Positions 1 through 9,233 of a DNA stretch of 39,783 nucleotides are shown here, one piece after another; the first letter of the stretch is position 1; each line of letters starts with the position of its first letter. Source of the stretch: Chrysochromulina tobinii (Eukaryota; Haptophyta; Prymnesiales; Chrysochromulinaceae). The notes below the pieces were generated by a model that was not told where the DNA came from, did not search any database, and was given only the letters and a program-made list of their open reading frames with translations. The translations under genes and the position numbers were made by a program. The DNA lies in NCBI GenBank assembly GCA_001275005.1, contig JWZX01003057.1, forward strand, positions 1 through 39,783, given 5' to 3'.

Positions 1-114
1 ACGGTCGTCGGCGCGGCAGATGACGGGGATGCTCGCACCCTCCCGCCGTCCGTCGACGACCTCGAGGAGCAGTGGCAGGCCATGCACGAGCAGCTCTGGC
101 TTGCCTCAAGGTGA
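1..114 (+). CDS. 3' end of an unidentified gene (partial at left edge)
   Basis: Frame 1 is open from the window edge to a TGA at 112-114 and encodes 37 residues with an acidic, helix-like end (DDLEEQWQAMHEQLWLASR). The composition looks like a real protein tail rather than random sequence. The last codons also contain a good splice donor (CAAG|GTGAGG, GT at 111-112), so the TGA may instead be intronic and the exon may end at 110. No downstream exon was recognised. The family cannot be named from so short a piece. Confidence 0.35.
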   Translation, partial: TVVGAADDGDARTLPPSVDDLEEQWQAMHEQLWLASR

Positions 115-263
115 GGCGGAGCGTAGGCGGAGCGCGTGCGGAAAAGGGGGGTGAGGCGCATGACGTTGTAGGTGATCTCGTCCTCTTCTTGTGTGGGCAT
201 GGTGTGAGAGACCGGCTGCCTGTCCAACGTGTGTTATTGCATGCGTACAGAGGCACACCGGGG

Positions 264-341
264 GATTGTGGGGACCTCGGGAGGCTCATGACCTTGTACG
301 TTGATTGTGGGGACCTCGGGAGGCTCATGACCTTGTACGTT
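264..341. repeat. 39-bp tandem duplication
   Basis: Two adjacent copies of a 39-bp unit starting GATTGTGGGGACCTCGGGAG (264-302 and 303-341). As read they look identical, so the duplication appears young. Confidence 0.9.
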
Positions 342-571
342 CGGTTACCCCGCTCGTCCATTGTTACGCTAGTGTCTCTTGTGTGCGCGTGGTAATCGCG
401 AGTAAGGATGAGGAGCACTCATACTGATCACAGACTGCTGACACATACTGTGATCAAACAAGCTTGTCTCACATGCTGGTCGCTGACGAGTCTCACGTAC
501 GGTCGCGTCGCATACAGGCGAGGCTCTCGCAAGGGGCTACATCTGGCTGCTGGTCCATTGTTTCCAAGCGC

Positions 572-893
572 TCAGCAGGGCACAGACTACCTTGTAGTGC
601 TTCACTTGCATCCATTGAAGTAGTATTCAATCCTGAATTGGATGCCCCACCTGCTGTGGATGCTGACGCCTTGAGCGCCGAACGGAGTCGGCTTAGCAGA
701 CGGTTCTCGCCGGTCGTCGTCGCAAGGAGCCGCTCAACAGGACACAGGCTTGGTTTGAGTGCTCCATCTGCCTCCATTTATGTATTACCCAATCCAAAAT
801 TGTATGCCACACCTGCTTTGGATGCTGACGCCTTGTGAGCCGAACGGAGTCGGCTTGGAATCACCTGGGCGCCGGTCGTCGTCGCAAGCCGGC
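572..893. repeat. about 162-bp diverged tandem duplication
   Basis: Copy A (572-733) and copy B (734-893) share the same order of landmarks: TCA(G/A)CAGG(G/A)CACAG, GGATGCTGACGCCTTG, AACGGAGTCGGCTT and CGCCGGTCGTCGTCGCAAG. They carry many substitutions and small indels, including one that breaks the frame at CCTTG(A/TG)AGC. No coding role is evident. Confidence 0.8.
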
Positions 894-1184
894 CGTGCGA
901 CATGCACTTTCGCGGAGCTGGTACCGGTAAACGTACCGGTAAAACGAAAACTGTGAAGCCACACACACACGCTCGCGCTCGCGGCAGGCGCAAACGATAG
1001 CAACTATCTTTTTCCATTCACAGCCGTTTCACACCCTCGCAACGACAGCAAAAGCAATGGAGTCCACCCTATTGAACTGACAACCCTTCCCTCGGGCCCG
1101 CGTGTTCTGCCGCCGCCGCCACAGCCGCCACGCCCGCCACAACCGCCACGCCCGCCACAGGCGCCACCACTGCGGAGGCGCCCA

Positions 1185-1460
1185 TGGGCTCTGCCAAGGG
1201 CCGCTCGAACGCATCGGCGCCGCAGCGTCCGGTCGTGCGGTTGCTTGACGTGTTGATTGAAGCGCTGCTCAACAGCATTGAGATCGACATCTCGAGCTCT
1301 GTGTTGGCGCTCGCGCGCAGCGGCGCGTGGCTGGTCAGCCGGTGGCAGTGCGCTCGCTTGCGCCCGAGCCAGCGGTGTGTACCCATCTTGGAGACGGGCG
1401 TTGGCATCGAGGTTAGGAGCGTGCGCTTCGAGCTGCAGCCGCATCCAGCGCTGCGGACTG
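1185..1460 (-). pseudogene. ankyrin-repeat-like remnant
   Basis: On the minus strand, 1345-1450 reads LEAHAPNLDANARLQDGYTP followed by LA, resembling an ankyrin unit (LL..GA..N....DG.TPL..A). A second ankyrin-like piece at 1225-1300 (MLLSSASINTSSNRTTG) is in another minus-strand frame. No single frame joins them without indels and no start or splice structure is visible. I interpret this as a decayed ankyrin-repeat gene. Only about one and a half units can be matched by eye, so chance resemblance is possible. Confidence 0.3.
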
Positions 1461-1615
1461 TTGGCGGCAGCGGCGTCAGTGGCAGCGGCGGCAGCGGCAG
1501 CGGTGCACGTGTGGCCCCTGCCACCGACATGGCGTGTCCATCGGCCCGCCAATGACCAGCGGAGGGTGGCAACTGCGGCGCGATCAAGGCAGAAGCTCTC
1601 GTCGCTCCCGACGCC

Positions 1616-2303
1616 ACAATGTCCACCGTGCGTCATGATCCGTGGCGGCACTGGGAACCCTGCAGTGCGACCGTGCGACGCTCCTGAGCACGGCGGCCAT
1701 GCCCGCGGACTTGCTCGTGCGGCCCGACGAGAGCGTGCCGCCGAATCGCGCATCCCGGAGCACAGGCACATCCGCGCGGCACTGCCCGAGCGGCCTGAGC
1801 ACTTAGATGGATACGGTGGGCATCGCTTTGTGTGGGCGCTGGACGCGGAGGCGGCGGCGGCGCGCCGGCTGGCGGGCAGCGAGGTGGATGGCAGCAGCGG
1901 CACGGATGCTGGCACGCTGACCATCTTCCCGATGGCGGAGCCCCAAGGAGCGCTCGACGTGCAGCTGCTCGAACAGTGGCTGCGGGAGATCCTAGCCGCT
2001 TGTGGGGAGCCCGCATGCGTGGCCCGCGACGACGCAGGTGCATGCGCCGCCCGCGACGAGCAGGAGCGGCCCGCGACGACGCAGGTGCATGCGCCGCCCG
2101 CGACGAGCAGGAGCGGCCCGCGACGACGCAGGTGCATGCGCCGCCAGGCGGCAGGTGATCGCCACTGATTGCCCCTGATGGCGTCCCTCATCAGGTGCAT
2201 GCGCCGCCGCCACTCGGCTCTCGGGTCCAGGTTTGGTGGGATGGCGATAAGAAGCGGTCTGCTTGGGACTGTGCTCTCGCGTGTGGGCACGGCCGCATTG
2301 GCC
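1616..2303 (+). pseudogene. unidentified plus-strand gene fragment with an intron-like insert
   Basis: A plus-strand frame is open through this stretch and includes a protein-like segment (GALDVQLLEQWLREILAACG, about 1948-2010). From 2028 it enters 47-bp tandem repeats, then a typical local intron motif (CTGATTGCCCCTGATGGCG...CTCATCAG) ending at 2194. After that AG, frame GTG at 2195 reads LGSRVQVWWDGDKK then WDCALACGHGR and stops at 2304. The VQVWWDGDKK part faintly resembles Tudor/Agenet-type beta-barrel segments. I cannot name a family or prove that the two parts belong together. The sense orientation of the intron motif supports a plus-strand gene, possibly decayed. Confidence 0.3.
2028..2150. 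repeat. 47-bp tandem repeat containing CAG|GTGCATGCGCCGCC
   Basis: Units start at 2028, 2075 and 2122 (third partial). Each contains CAGGTGCATGCGCCGCC, with GTG at 2038, 2085 and 2132. The same string follows the intron-like CATCAG at 2191-2194 (GTG at 2195). The repeat therefore duplicates an acceptor-plus-exon-start motif, the same pattern seen in other introns of this window. Confidence 0.8.
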
Positions 2304-2673
2304 TGAAGTGACGCGGCGCTGTGCGCGGAACAGATGCACTCGCGCGGCATCGACAACGCGCTTGCCGAGCGCTTCGACCTCGGCTTCACAGCCCGGTGGC
2401 AAGGTCCTCGCTAAGTACCTCGCTAGCCAGCCAAACGTGTCGCGTACGCGTGCACGCAGGCCGGGCCGATCATCGACACCGGCAGCTACGACCGGTTCCG
2501 CGCGCGGCTGATGATTCCGATCCACGACGCGCACGGGCGTGTGATCGCGCTGCCCTCGCTCTCGGCTCCGTCACGGGTGGCGGCGGCGGTGCCCCTCAAC
2601 GATATAGTCGCCGCGAGTGGCCTGAGCGCCAAAATGGCCGCGGCAACTCCCACGACAACGCCCAGCGCGTAAG
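2304..2673 (+). pseudogene. DnaG-type primase remnant (catalytic-core fragment)
   Basis: In one frame 2328-2405 reads EQMHSRGIDNALAERFDLGF, then two in-frame stops (about 2412-2430), then AGPIIDTGSYDRFRARLMIP followed by IHDAHGRVIAL. This matches the order and spacing of the bacterial/plastid DnaG core: the RGI..xxAERFxLG segment, a linker, then YDRFRxRxMFPIxDxxGRVIxF. Known role of the family: synthesis of RNA primers at replication forks. No zinc ribbon upstream or TOPRIM catalytic motifs downstream could be found, and the frame ends at TAA 2671-2673. The in-frame stops and missing flanking domains indicate a pseudogene or transferred fragment. The source (plastid-derived, phage-like or a mobile element) cannot be decided. 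Confidence 0.6.
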
Positions 2674-3484
2674 GGTAGGGCCGACGACAGTAGGTGTCGA
2701 CGGTGCCAGCTTACAAGCTCACCATATTGCGCGTGCCTCCGTCCAAGCTTCGGCCTTTCGACGCTCGATCTGAGCGGCTCGTGAAGCGCGGCCGAGGCGG
2801 CGCGTCTCATCGGCGGCCGTCCACGGCTGGGCGTCTGCCTAGGCTGGGTGATCTCTGCCTGGGTGAGGCTCAAGGGCGAGCCGTAATCAAGGAAACGGTG
2901 TTGACCGTGGGCGAGCTGAAGCGAATTCTTCTCGATGAGCGGCTTGGCGGCGGGCGTGCTCATGTCACCGTCGTCTCTGCCTGCGACGCTCGATTTGAGT
3001 GGATCGTCATGCGCGCCGGCGGCGCTTGCGAGGAAATTGGAGGGCCTGAGAAAGAACGCGGCGCTGATGGTCGAGCTGTTGGCGCTGCTGGTCGAGCTGG
3101 GGCGAGCGCGGAGGCGAGCGCGGCGGCGAGGGCGGCGAGGGCGGCGTCGAGGGCGGCGGCGAGGGCGGCGGTGACGGCGGCGGCGGTCATGGTGGGGTTG
3201 ATCGGGTTGGCGGCGGCGGAAAGGGCGGGGGGGACGACGTCGGCGGAGATGGTGGAGGCTACGGCGGCGGCGATGGCGGCGGGGATGGCCTCGGCGATGT
3301 GGCGGCGAGGTTGGCAGTGGCGGCGAGGTGGCGGCGAGGGTGGCGGTGACGCGACGGCGTCGGCGAAGGTGTCGAAGAGGATGGCGGTGGCGAAGGTGGC
3401 GGTGCCGGCGTCGGGGACGACGGCTGCGGTGTTGTAGGTGGCGATGGCGGGGGCGAGGTCGGTGGCGAGGGCGGTGCTCATGGA

Positions 3485-3515
<31 letters not shown>

Positions 3516-4422
3516 AGGGCGGCGGTGATGGCGGCGACGGTCATGGTGGTGTTGATCGGGATGGCGGCGGCGGAAAGGGCGGGGGCGGCGACGTCGGCGG
3601 AGATGGTGGAGGCGACGGCGGCGGCGATGGCGGCGGCGATGGCCTCGTCGATGTGGCGGCGAGGGTGGCGGTGGCGGCGAGGGTGGCGGTGACGGTGACG
3701 AAGAGGGTGGCGGTGGCGAAGGTGGCGGGGCCTGCGTCGGTGACGACGGCGGCGGTGATGTAGGTGGCGGTGGCGAGGTCGGTGCTGATGGAGGCGGCGG
3801 CGAGGGTGTCGATTGAGGCATCGCAGATGGTGGGGGCGGCGAGGGAGCAGGCGACCGTGGAGTCGTGGTTGGGGGAGGCGATTGGCGATCACGGAGGCGA
3901 TTGAGGTGGCGATGTAGGCGGCGGACAGGGTGGCGGTGGCGTGGGCGGAGGCGACGGCAGGGGCGATGGCTGCGGCGGAGATGGTGGGGTCGTAGTCGGC
4001 GGAGGAGACGGCGGCGGCGTCGATGGTTGGGGCGGCGACGGTGGAGGCGGTGGCGACGGCGGCGGCGGAGTTGGTGGTGGCGGAGACGGTGGCGGCGGCG
4101 GCGACGGCGGCGGCGGAGTTGGTGGTGGCGGAGATGGAGGGACCGGTCCCTATATGTTCGGGCCCTCTGGTAATCAGACCAAATGATGGTTTCTCAACAT
4201 GTTGATTGTTGTGCATGCAATTCCAAATCCTGGACTTTTGGGCGGCTTGCCTTCTTTCGTCTGTTGAAGTGCTTTCATGTCCGCGCGGCGAGGGGTGCGT
4301 GACGTCGCCGCAACGAGCCGGTGGGTGAGCGTCCTGTACGTGCCCACGGCCACAGTTTTCGCTTCAATGGCAAGGGTGCGTGACTGTGTGATGCAGCCCA
4401 CGCGCATGCGCCGCCTGCTCAC
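2674..4422. other. low-complexity intergenic region
   Basis: The first 400 bases show no gene I trust. From about 3100 to 4150 the sequence is almost purely GGC/GAG/GTG triplets, described in the repeat entry. The long open frames on both strands here (Gly-rich on plus, Ala/Pro/Arg-rich on minus) follow from the triplet composition, which removes stop codons in most frames. No start, splice site or recognisable domain was found. Confidence 0.55.
3100..4145. repeat. GGC-rich minisatellite with a 354-bp higher-order period
   Basis: Short GGCGGCGAGG/GGCGGTGATG-type units are arranged in a longer repeat. The landmark GATCGGG(T/A)TGGCGGCGG occurs at 3200 and at 3554, and the flanking sequence from about 3110 to 3470 matches 3490 to 3800 imperfectly. 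The period of 354 bp equals 118 codons, so open frames are retained. On the minus strand the two copies encode near-identical Ala-rich stretches (TISADV, INPTMT/INTTMT). A coding role is possible but unsupported. Confidence 0.75.
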
Positions 4423-6731
4423 ATGATTCCACTGTCGCAGGTCGTGGGCCATGTCATGAGACCCGAGCTCAACTTGCGAGAGGCGTGTGTTATGACGATG
4501 CGCCGACCGGCACAGCATGGCCATCCGATAGTGTTCTTCATTCGCCTGGCGGGTGACCAGAACGAGCGTCTCGAACTCGAAGCCAAGAATCTCGAGGTCC
4601 GGCTGGAGTGGGAAGCAGGCAGTTTGGCGGGATCCTTTCATCATCCAGTCCAGCACTACGTGGACTTTGCTCCGTATGATGAGCCCGACCTCACCCTCCA
4701 TGTCGTCGCGCGCACGCACGGTCCGCCGAGCGTGAACATTCTGGACAATCAGGTCGTGCAATTTGTGGGGTACAATGCTGACACGGGGATGGTCCATGTG
4801 CGCCATGGCCGCTTCGGGGTTAACGCTGTGGCTGTGGGGGTGGCGCTCCTGCAGGCCTCGGCGCGCAACAAGCGGCACCGCGGCTCGTCGCTGGTGAACC
4901 AATCCCCGATGGGTGGTCCGGCCGCGCTCACGCGTGACTATCATCGCACTCGCGACGAAGTACACGCACCACCGAACGCGCTGGAAGGGTTTCAGGGCCG
5001 CAATGCTCGGCAGCGTCACTTCCTGACTATGGACGACCTTCAGGTTGTGATCGTAGGTGGCTCTGGCACAGGCAAGACGATGTGCGCCCTGGCAAAGGCG
5101 TACGGGATTGTCAAGTTAGCCCGTCACGCAGGCAGGGCGCACGCGCGCTGTTTGGTCTCGACGTTCACCCGTCGGAACGCAAAGCGCATCAAGCGCTTGC
5201 TGCGGTCCATGCACGTGTCCGACTTCTTCGACGTACACACACGCTACGAGCAGCTCATGTGGCCCGAAGACTTTCGGCCTCTACGAACGAAGGCCTCGGT
5301 GCAGGAGATTGTGCGGTTCATCAGGCGTGGCCAGTGCGCAGACGTGCGCGACGCAGACAGTCGAAAGTACGCACTTGCGGCCCGAGCCTTTGCAGCGTTT
5401 GAATTCGAGGTCCAGATCTGGGAGGAGGTCAACAATGAGAACTCCACCATTTCGTGGCTGCTGGATCACGTGATGCGCACGTTTGCGGCGGAGCATGAGG
5501 GCCGTGCGGGGACCATCGATGCAAACGCGCCATTCGGCGGCCAGAGGCTCCTCGTGACGGCGGCAGTGACACAGCTCGCCGCCATGCCGGCGGGCATGGA
5601 TGCCATCGGCCGTCCTATGGGCAACCTGCACTTGTTCGATGACCTCTTCTTCGACTGCGAGGCTCTAAATTCTCTCATGCGCGTCCGCTTCAAGGAGAAC
5701 GAGCGTCAGCAGAACCCTAGGCATCATCTCATTGTCCGTGATATCGAGCACGGGTTCCTGAGCGCCGAGGTGCGCGCTTTCATCACGGCGGCGATCGAGC
5801 GAGGTCACGCGGAGCGCACGGCTGAGACGGCCATGCCGTCGAGGTCAGCCACGTTGCACGGCATCGAGCTTGTGCCGGACGGCACTCCAGGTGTGATGCC
5901 GACGCATCGCGGGGCACAGGAGATGTTCTTGACGCGTGTGCGCAACTACTTGTCCCAGAATGAGAGGCTTCGAGAGAATGTGGATTACCTGCGTGTGCAG
6001 GCCTTCCACCCGGACACGAAGAGCGTCATCTATTCCGAGGCGGAGATGCAAGCCCTATTACGGAATGTGACGTTTGACCTGTATCTCATTCCCGGCCTCT
6101 TGTACTACGCGATGCGCACCACGACAGTGTCGATGGAGTTTGGCGTGGACGCCATGATCGAGCACGTCAAGGCCTATGACCTGTTGCGCTGCGTGAGCGT
6201 CGTCATACATCCGCCCAATCCGTTGTCCTCCACCCCGAGCCACCTGCCGGATTTCGTGGTGACCATGGAGGTCATCTCTGAGCCGACGCATCCGACCGTC
6301 CTTCTGACGGGTGAGTATTTCCAGCTCTACACGGGCATCATACGCGGGACGGACTTGCGCCATCACGGGGGGCCTCGTCAGTCGCAGGTGTACGCCATGC
6401 AGCTGCCCTTCAAGGGCTGCGACGATGACTCGATCAACCAGAACCAAGGCGATCGCATTCCGGCTGGTCGTCCGGTGATTCTCGACGTGCGCGCGTTGTT
6501 TACCACGGGCCAGTTCTATGTGCAAGTGGGCAGGTGCGAGGATATTGATCGCGGGAGAAGATTGAGGCGGATTTGCACCAGCACCCGCGTGCGCTGCTGT
6601 GGCTCGAGTCGAATGGTTACATGGACGATGTCGACCTCGCCCGGTATGGCGCTGCGTTGAGGAGAGCGCGCGTGGCCCTCCTCGACATGCAACGGCGTGA
6701 CGACGCTGCAGCTGCCAGTCTCGGAGATTGA
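4423..6731 (+). CDS. divergent PIF1-like superfamily 1 helicase, 3' frameshift
   Basis: About 745 residues run in one frame. An N-terminal domain of about 200 residues is unrecognised. SF1/PIF1 motifs follow in order: Walker A GGSGTGKT (5060-5083), an Ia-like segment (FDVHTRYEQLMW), motif II IWEEVNN, motif III PFGGQRLLVTAAVTQL, an FxF..W region then RFKENERQQN (motif IV), and near the end INQNQG and FTTGQFYVQVGRC (motifs V/VI). Family role: 5'-3' DNA unwinding in replication and repair; PIF1-like genes are also frequent in Helitrons and other mobile DNA. Key positions are altered: EE for DE, TAA in place of GD, GR for SR. Around 6545-6555 the frame must shift by one base to continue as REKIEADLHQHPRALLWLES to TGA 6729-6731; the unshifted frame stops at 6660. 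It may be a mobile-element or virus-derived helicase, possibly no longer active. Confidence 0.7.
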
Positions 6732-7288
6732 GGAGATTGAGTCATAGCGAATTTTTTAGATTAATAATAACGGAGGCCCTTCGTATACCTTCGCCCCCTT
6801 AATCTGACGGACGGCTTACAAATAGCTTGGCCCTACACCGTCTCGACGGACGGCTCCGCCACCGTCTCGACCTCCCGTAACTATACGTCGGAAAGGGGTG
6901 GGTGTGTGAGTACTAACCCTCGACGGACGGCTCTCCCGTAAAAATAGCTTGGAAGGGGGATAAGGGGGAGTCACCGTCTCGCATTACGGCTCGCTCCGCT
7001 CCCCCCGGTCCGAAAACACATAGCACGGAGACAAGTACTGACGCTCGCTCCCGGGGGGCTATTCATTTGCGGCCGCGTTGTCCGTTGAGCGTTCGCAGCG
7101 GCCCGTGCAGTACATTCGTATGTTGTAGATGCGCGTCGTGTCCGAAAACTGTATTAGTGCTGACACGTGTGGATCGAGACGCCCTCCACTGCGTGACTGT
7201 CTGCATGCTGCGTCGTGCGTGTCTGGTTTGTGGCCGTCGTCCCGCGCCCACCGCGCGCAACCTGTCTCTCGAGACGAGAATGATGGCC
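6732..7288. other. intergenic between convergent genes
   Basis: No gene recognised. It lies between the 3' ends of the helicase (plus) and the PAP2 gene (minus). It has an AT-rich patch near 6745-6775 and dispersed copies of ACGGACGGCT (about 6805, 6846, 6933), ATAGCTTGG (about 6822, 6946) and GTCTCG motifs, as if older tandem sequence has decayed. Confidence 0.6.
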
Positions 7289-8089
7289 TTAAAGACCGTC
7301 CTGCCCGTCCTGATGTGCGAGCTCCCTGTGACTACGCGCCGTCGTGAGCGAGAGGATCGGGCGTGGTGCCGTCGCGAGCGTGCAGATCAGAGCGGCGCAC
7401 GCGGCGCCCAGTGCGGAGCCGAAGGCCACGTCGGCAGGATGATGCCAGTTATCGTGCACCCGCGATGCTGCCACCCAGCCCGCGACAGCGAGCGGCAGCG
7501 GCGCCAGCAGGCGAAGCGCCACATCCTCCCATCCCGCACCTCTGTCACGCAGCCTGCTGAGTAGCGTGAGCGTGAGCAGGGTTGCGGCGCATGCACTGCT
7601 CGACGCGTGGCCCGATGGGAAGCTGTGCCTACCCTCCAAGAACTGGCGCGTGCACTCGCCGGCCGTAGAGCTCCAGCCGCACCCGTCCAAGTAGTTTGGA
7701 CGGAAGTAGCCACAATAACGCTTGAACCAGGCCGTGAGCATGCCGTTGAGAGTCTGGCCGAGCGCGAAGACTGACGCTGCGTCCAGCGCTGCCGGCAACG
7801 TGCTGCGGTTAAGGGCGATCACGCACACCCAGGCCACGACGATCAACACGATCAGCAGCGCCCCCGGGCATGACGCCTCAGAGTCCGGGATGAATGGGGC
7901 CAGGTGGTTTGGATTGAGCACCGTGATGTTGGGATACACCAGCTGCACTGGCTCGGGACGCATGTTCAAACTGACAAGCAGGTTGACGGAAGCCTCGCCG
8001 AAGAAAAAGGCGACGAGCGAAGACGCAAGCCGCGCGACCGGGGCCGCGAGCCGATGGCGCATTGCTTCACGTTTCGCTTCAAGAAACAT
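7289..8089 (-). CDS. PAP2/lipid phosphate phosphatase family membrane protein
   Basis: A 266-residue protein with hydrophobic segments and all three signature blocks of the phosphatidic acid phosphatase type 2 superfamily: K123-x6-R130-P131 (KRYCGYFRP), PSGH 158-161, and S209-R210...H216...D220 (SRVHDNWHHPAD). Enzymes of this family dephosphorylate phosphatidate, lysophosphatidate or diphosphates in endomembranes or the plasma membrane; His161 and His216 would be catalytic. The ATG at 8089 is chosen because it is the first in frame after a pyrimidine-rich CTTTTCAG, which suggests an intron acceptor just upstream. A short upstream coding exon cannot be excluded. The gene is complete at its 3' end (TAA 7289-7291). 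Substrate is not predictable. Confidence 0.9.
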   Translation of the reverse strand: MFLEAKREAMRHRLAAPVARLASSLVAFFFGEASVNLLVSLNMRPEPVQLVYPNITVLNPNHLAPFIPDSEASCPGALLIVLIVVAWVCVIALNRSTLPAALDAASVFALGQTLNGMLTAWFKRYCGYFRPNYLDGCGWSSTAGECTRQFLEGRHSFPSGHASSSACAATLLTLTLLSRLRDRGAGWEDVALRLLAPLPLAVAGWVAASRVHDNWHHPADVAFGSALGAACAALICTLATAPRPILSLTTARSHRELAHQDGQDGL

Positions 8090-9233
8090 ACCTGAAAAGG
8101 AAAGAGAAGTCCCCGCCCTAACACGCCCCACCACCCGCGGCCCCCAGCGCGCTTCACCAAGGTGGACCTTGCCACGTCACCTGTCCACGTCGCCAGGGTG
8201 GACCTGCTTCGTCCCAACGCTCACTGCGCTCTCTCGCCCAACCCCTCCACCTCTGCGCAACGCCTGCCTGAACCTCAAGTTGTGCTCCGCGTCCTTCTAG
8301 ACCTTGAATGATTTATTCTTTGCGGCTTGGACGCTTGGCGGGATTGGGGGCTTGGCGGCTGGCAACATGCCCTTGCGCCTCTTGATGAGCACATACAGAG
8401 CAGAGAGCACGAGGCAGCCTCCTCGAGGCCGAGCTGGAACCTGAGGCGTCGGGGCACCTCTTCGCTGTAGGCAGCTATAGGCAGCACGGTGGGATGCGAA
8501 GCCTAACCCGTGATGCATCCCACCGATGAGTCGCTGTGCCCCACCCCAGTTTAGCCTGTTTTCGTCCATTAAGTCCATTTAAACCATTTGTCCTCTCTTC
8601 TCATTCGCCTTCTCATCGATCGTGCCGTGGGGAGATGACTTTGCCTACAATGCGATGCCCGTCGCCCTGCCCCCTCCCCACGATGCATGTGGGGACGACT
8701 CCTGTCCGCTCACACTACGGTCGGGTACAGCCGACGGCCCGACGCGCTATACCTCCTACACCACCTACATGTACCTACCTTGGCCCTATACCTAACGTCC
8801 GAAAAGGGACACAGACACACCATTGAAACCACACGTTGGCACGTAATCTGACACTCTCACCACAGCCGGACACAGCCGGCACGCCTGCTTCCCCTACGCC
8901 GCGCCTCAGTTTCGCGCGCGAGTGTCGTGCAGTGAGGAGGTACTCTCGCTTCTCCTGTCGTCACCGTTACAAACAGCTCTTGTTTGCCGCATGCGTTGCG
9001 TGTAGCTCTTGGATGCCGTGCCTACGTGCGGTGCCTTTTGTACTTCCCCAGCCTCCCGTGTAGATGTCCATGCCGTCAGCAATGGCTGCCCTCCAGGGTT
9101 GCGCAGGCCTCCCACAGGGTCGCGAGCGTCGCGCGAAGATTGCGGAGGCCTGCAAAAAGCCGTGGCGCCGCCGCCGCGGCTTCCATCCACACATGCTTAG
9201 GGATATCTAAGGGATATCGACATGCATCGGCCA
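8090..9233. other. 5' region of PAP2 gene and intergenic DNA
   Basis: Directly upstream of the PAP2 start the minus strand has a polypyrimidine tract ending CTTTTCAG, so part of 8092-8300 may be a 5' UTR intron. The imperfect direct repeat GGTCCACC(C/T)TGG occurs twice near 8160-8215. Beyond the doubtful small ORF at 8297-8578 no gene is seen up to 9233. Confidence 0.5.
8297..8578 (-). CDS. possible small protein with one membrane segment
   Basis: A 93-codon ATG frame that ends with a plausible single membrane helix and basic stop-transfer segment (GGCLVLSALYVLIKRRKG) followed by a Lys-rich tail ending KNKSFKV. The N-terminal half has no recognisable features and the family is unknown. The helix plus basic tail is the only evidence beyond the open frame, so this may be chance. 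Confidence 0.25.
   Translation of the reverse strand: MDLMDENRLNWGGAQRLIGGMHHGLGFASHRAAYSCLQRRGAPTPQVPARPRGGCLVLSALYVLIKRRKGMLPAAKPPIPPSVQAAKNKSFKV

Larger units (their letters stand above)
115..1180. other. non-coding, repeat-bearing stretch
   Basis: No convincing gene was found. The stretch holds two tandem duplications (listed separately at 264-341 and 572-893) and a short CA run near 960-971. The short open frames here have no recognisable protein features and are interrupted in the diverged repeat copies. Confidence 0.6.

Noticed and set aside
1004-2389. Long minus-strand open frame (461 codons)
   Set aside because: Composition is Arg/Ala/Ser-rich without domains except a brief ankyrin-like piece, and it runs through intron-like repeats that are oriented for the plus strand. 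Treated as an artefact of high GC.
2571-3821. Minus-strand Pro/Arg/His-rich open frame (416 codons)
   Set aside because: Most of it is the reverse reading of the GGC minisatellite; all frames there are open and no start or domain supports it.
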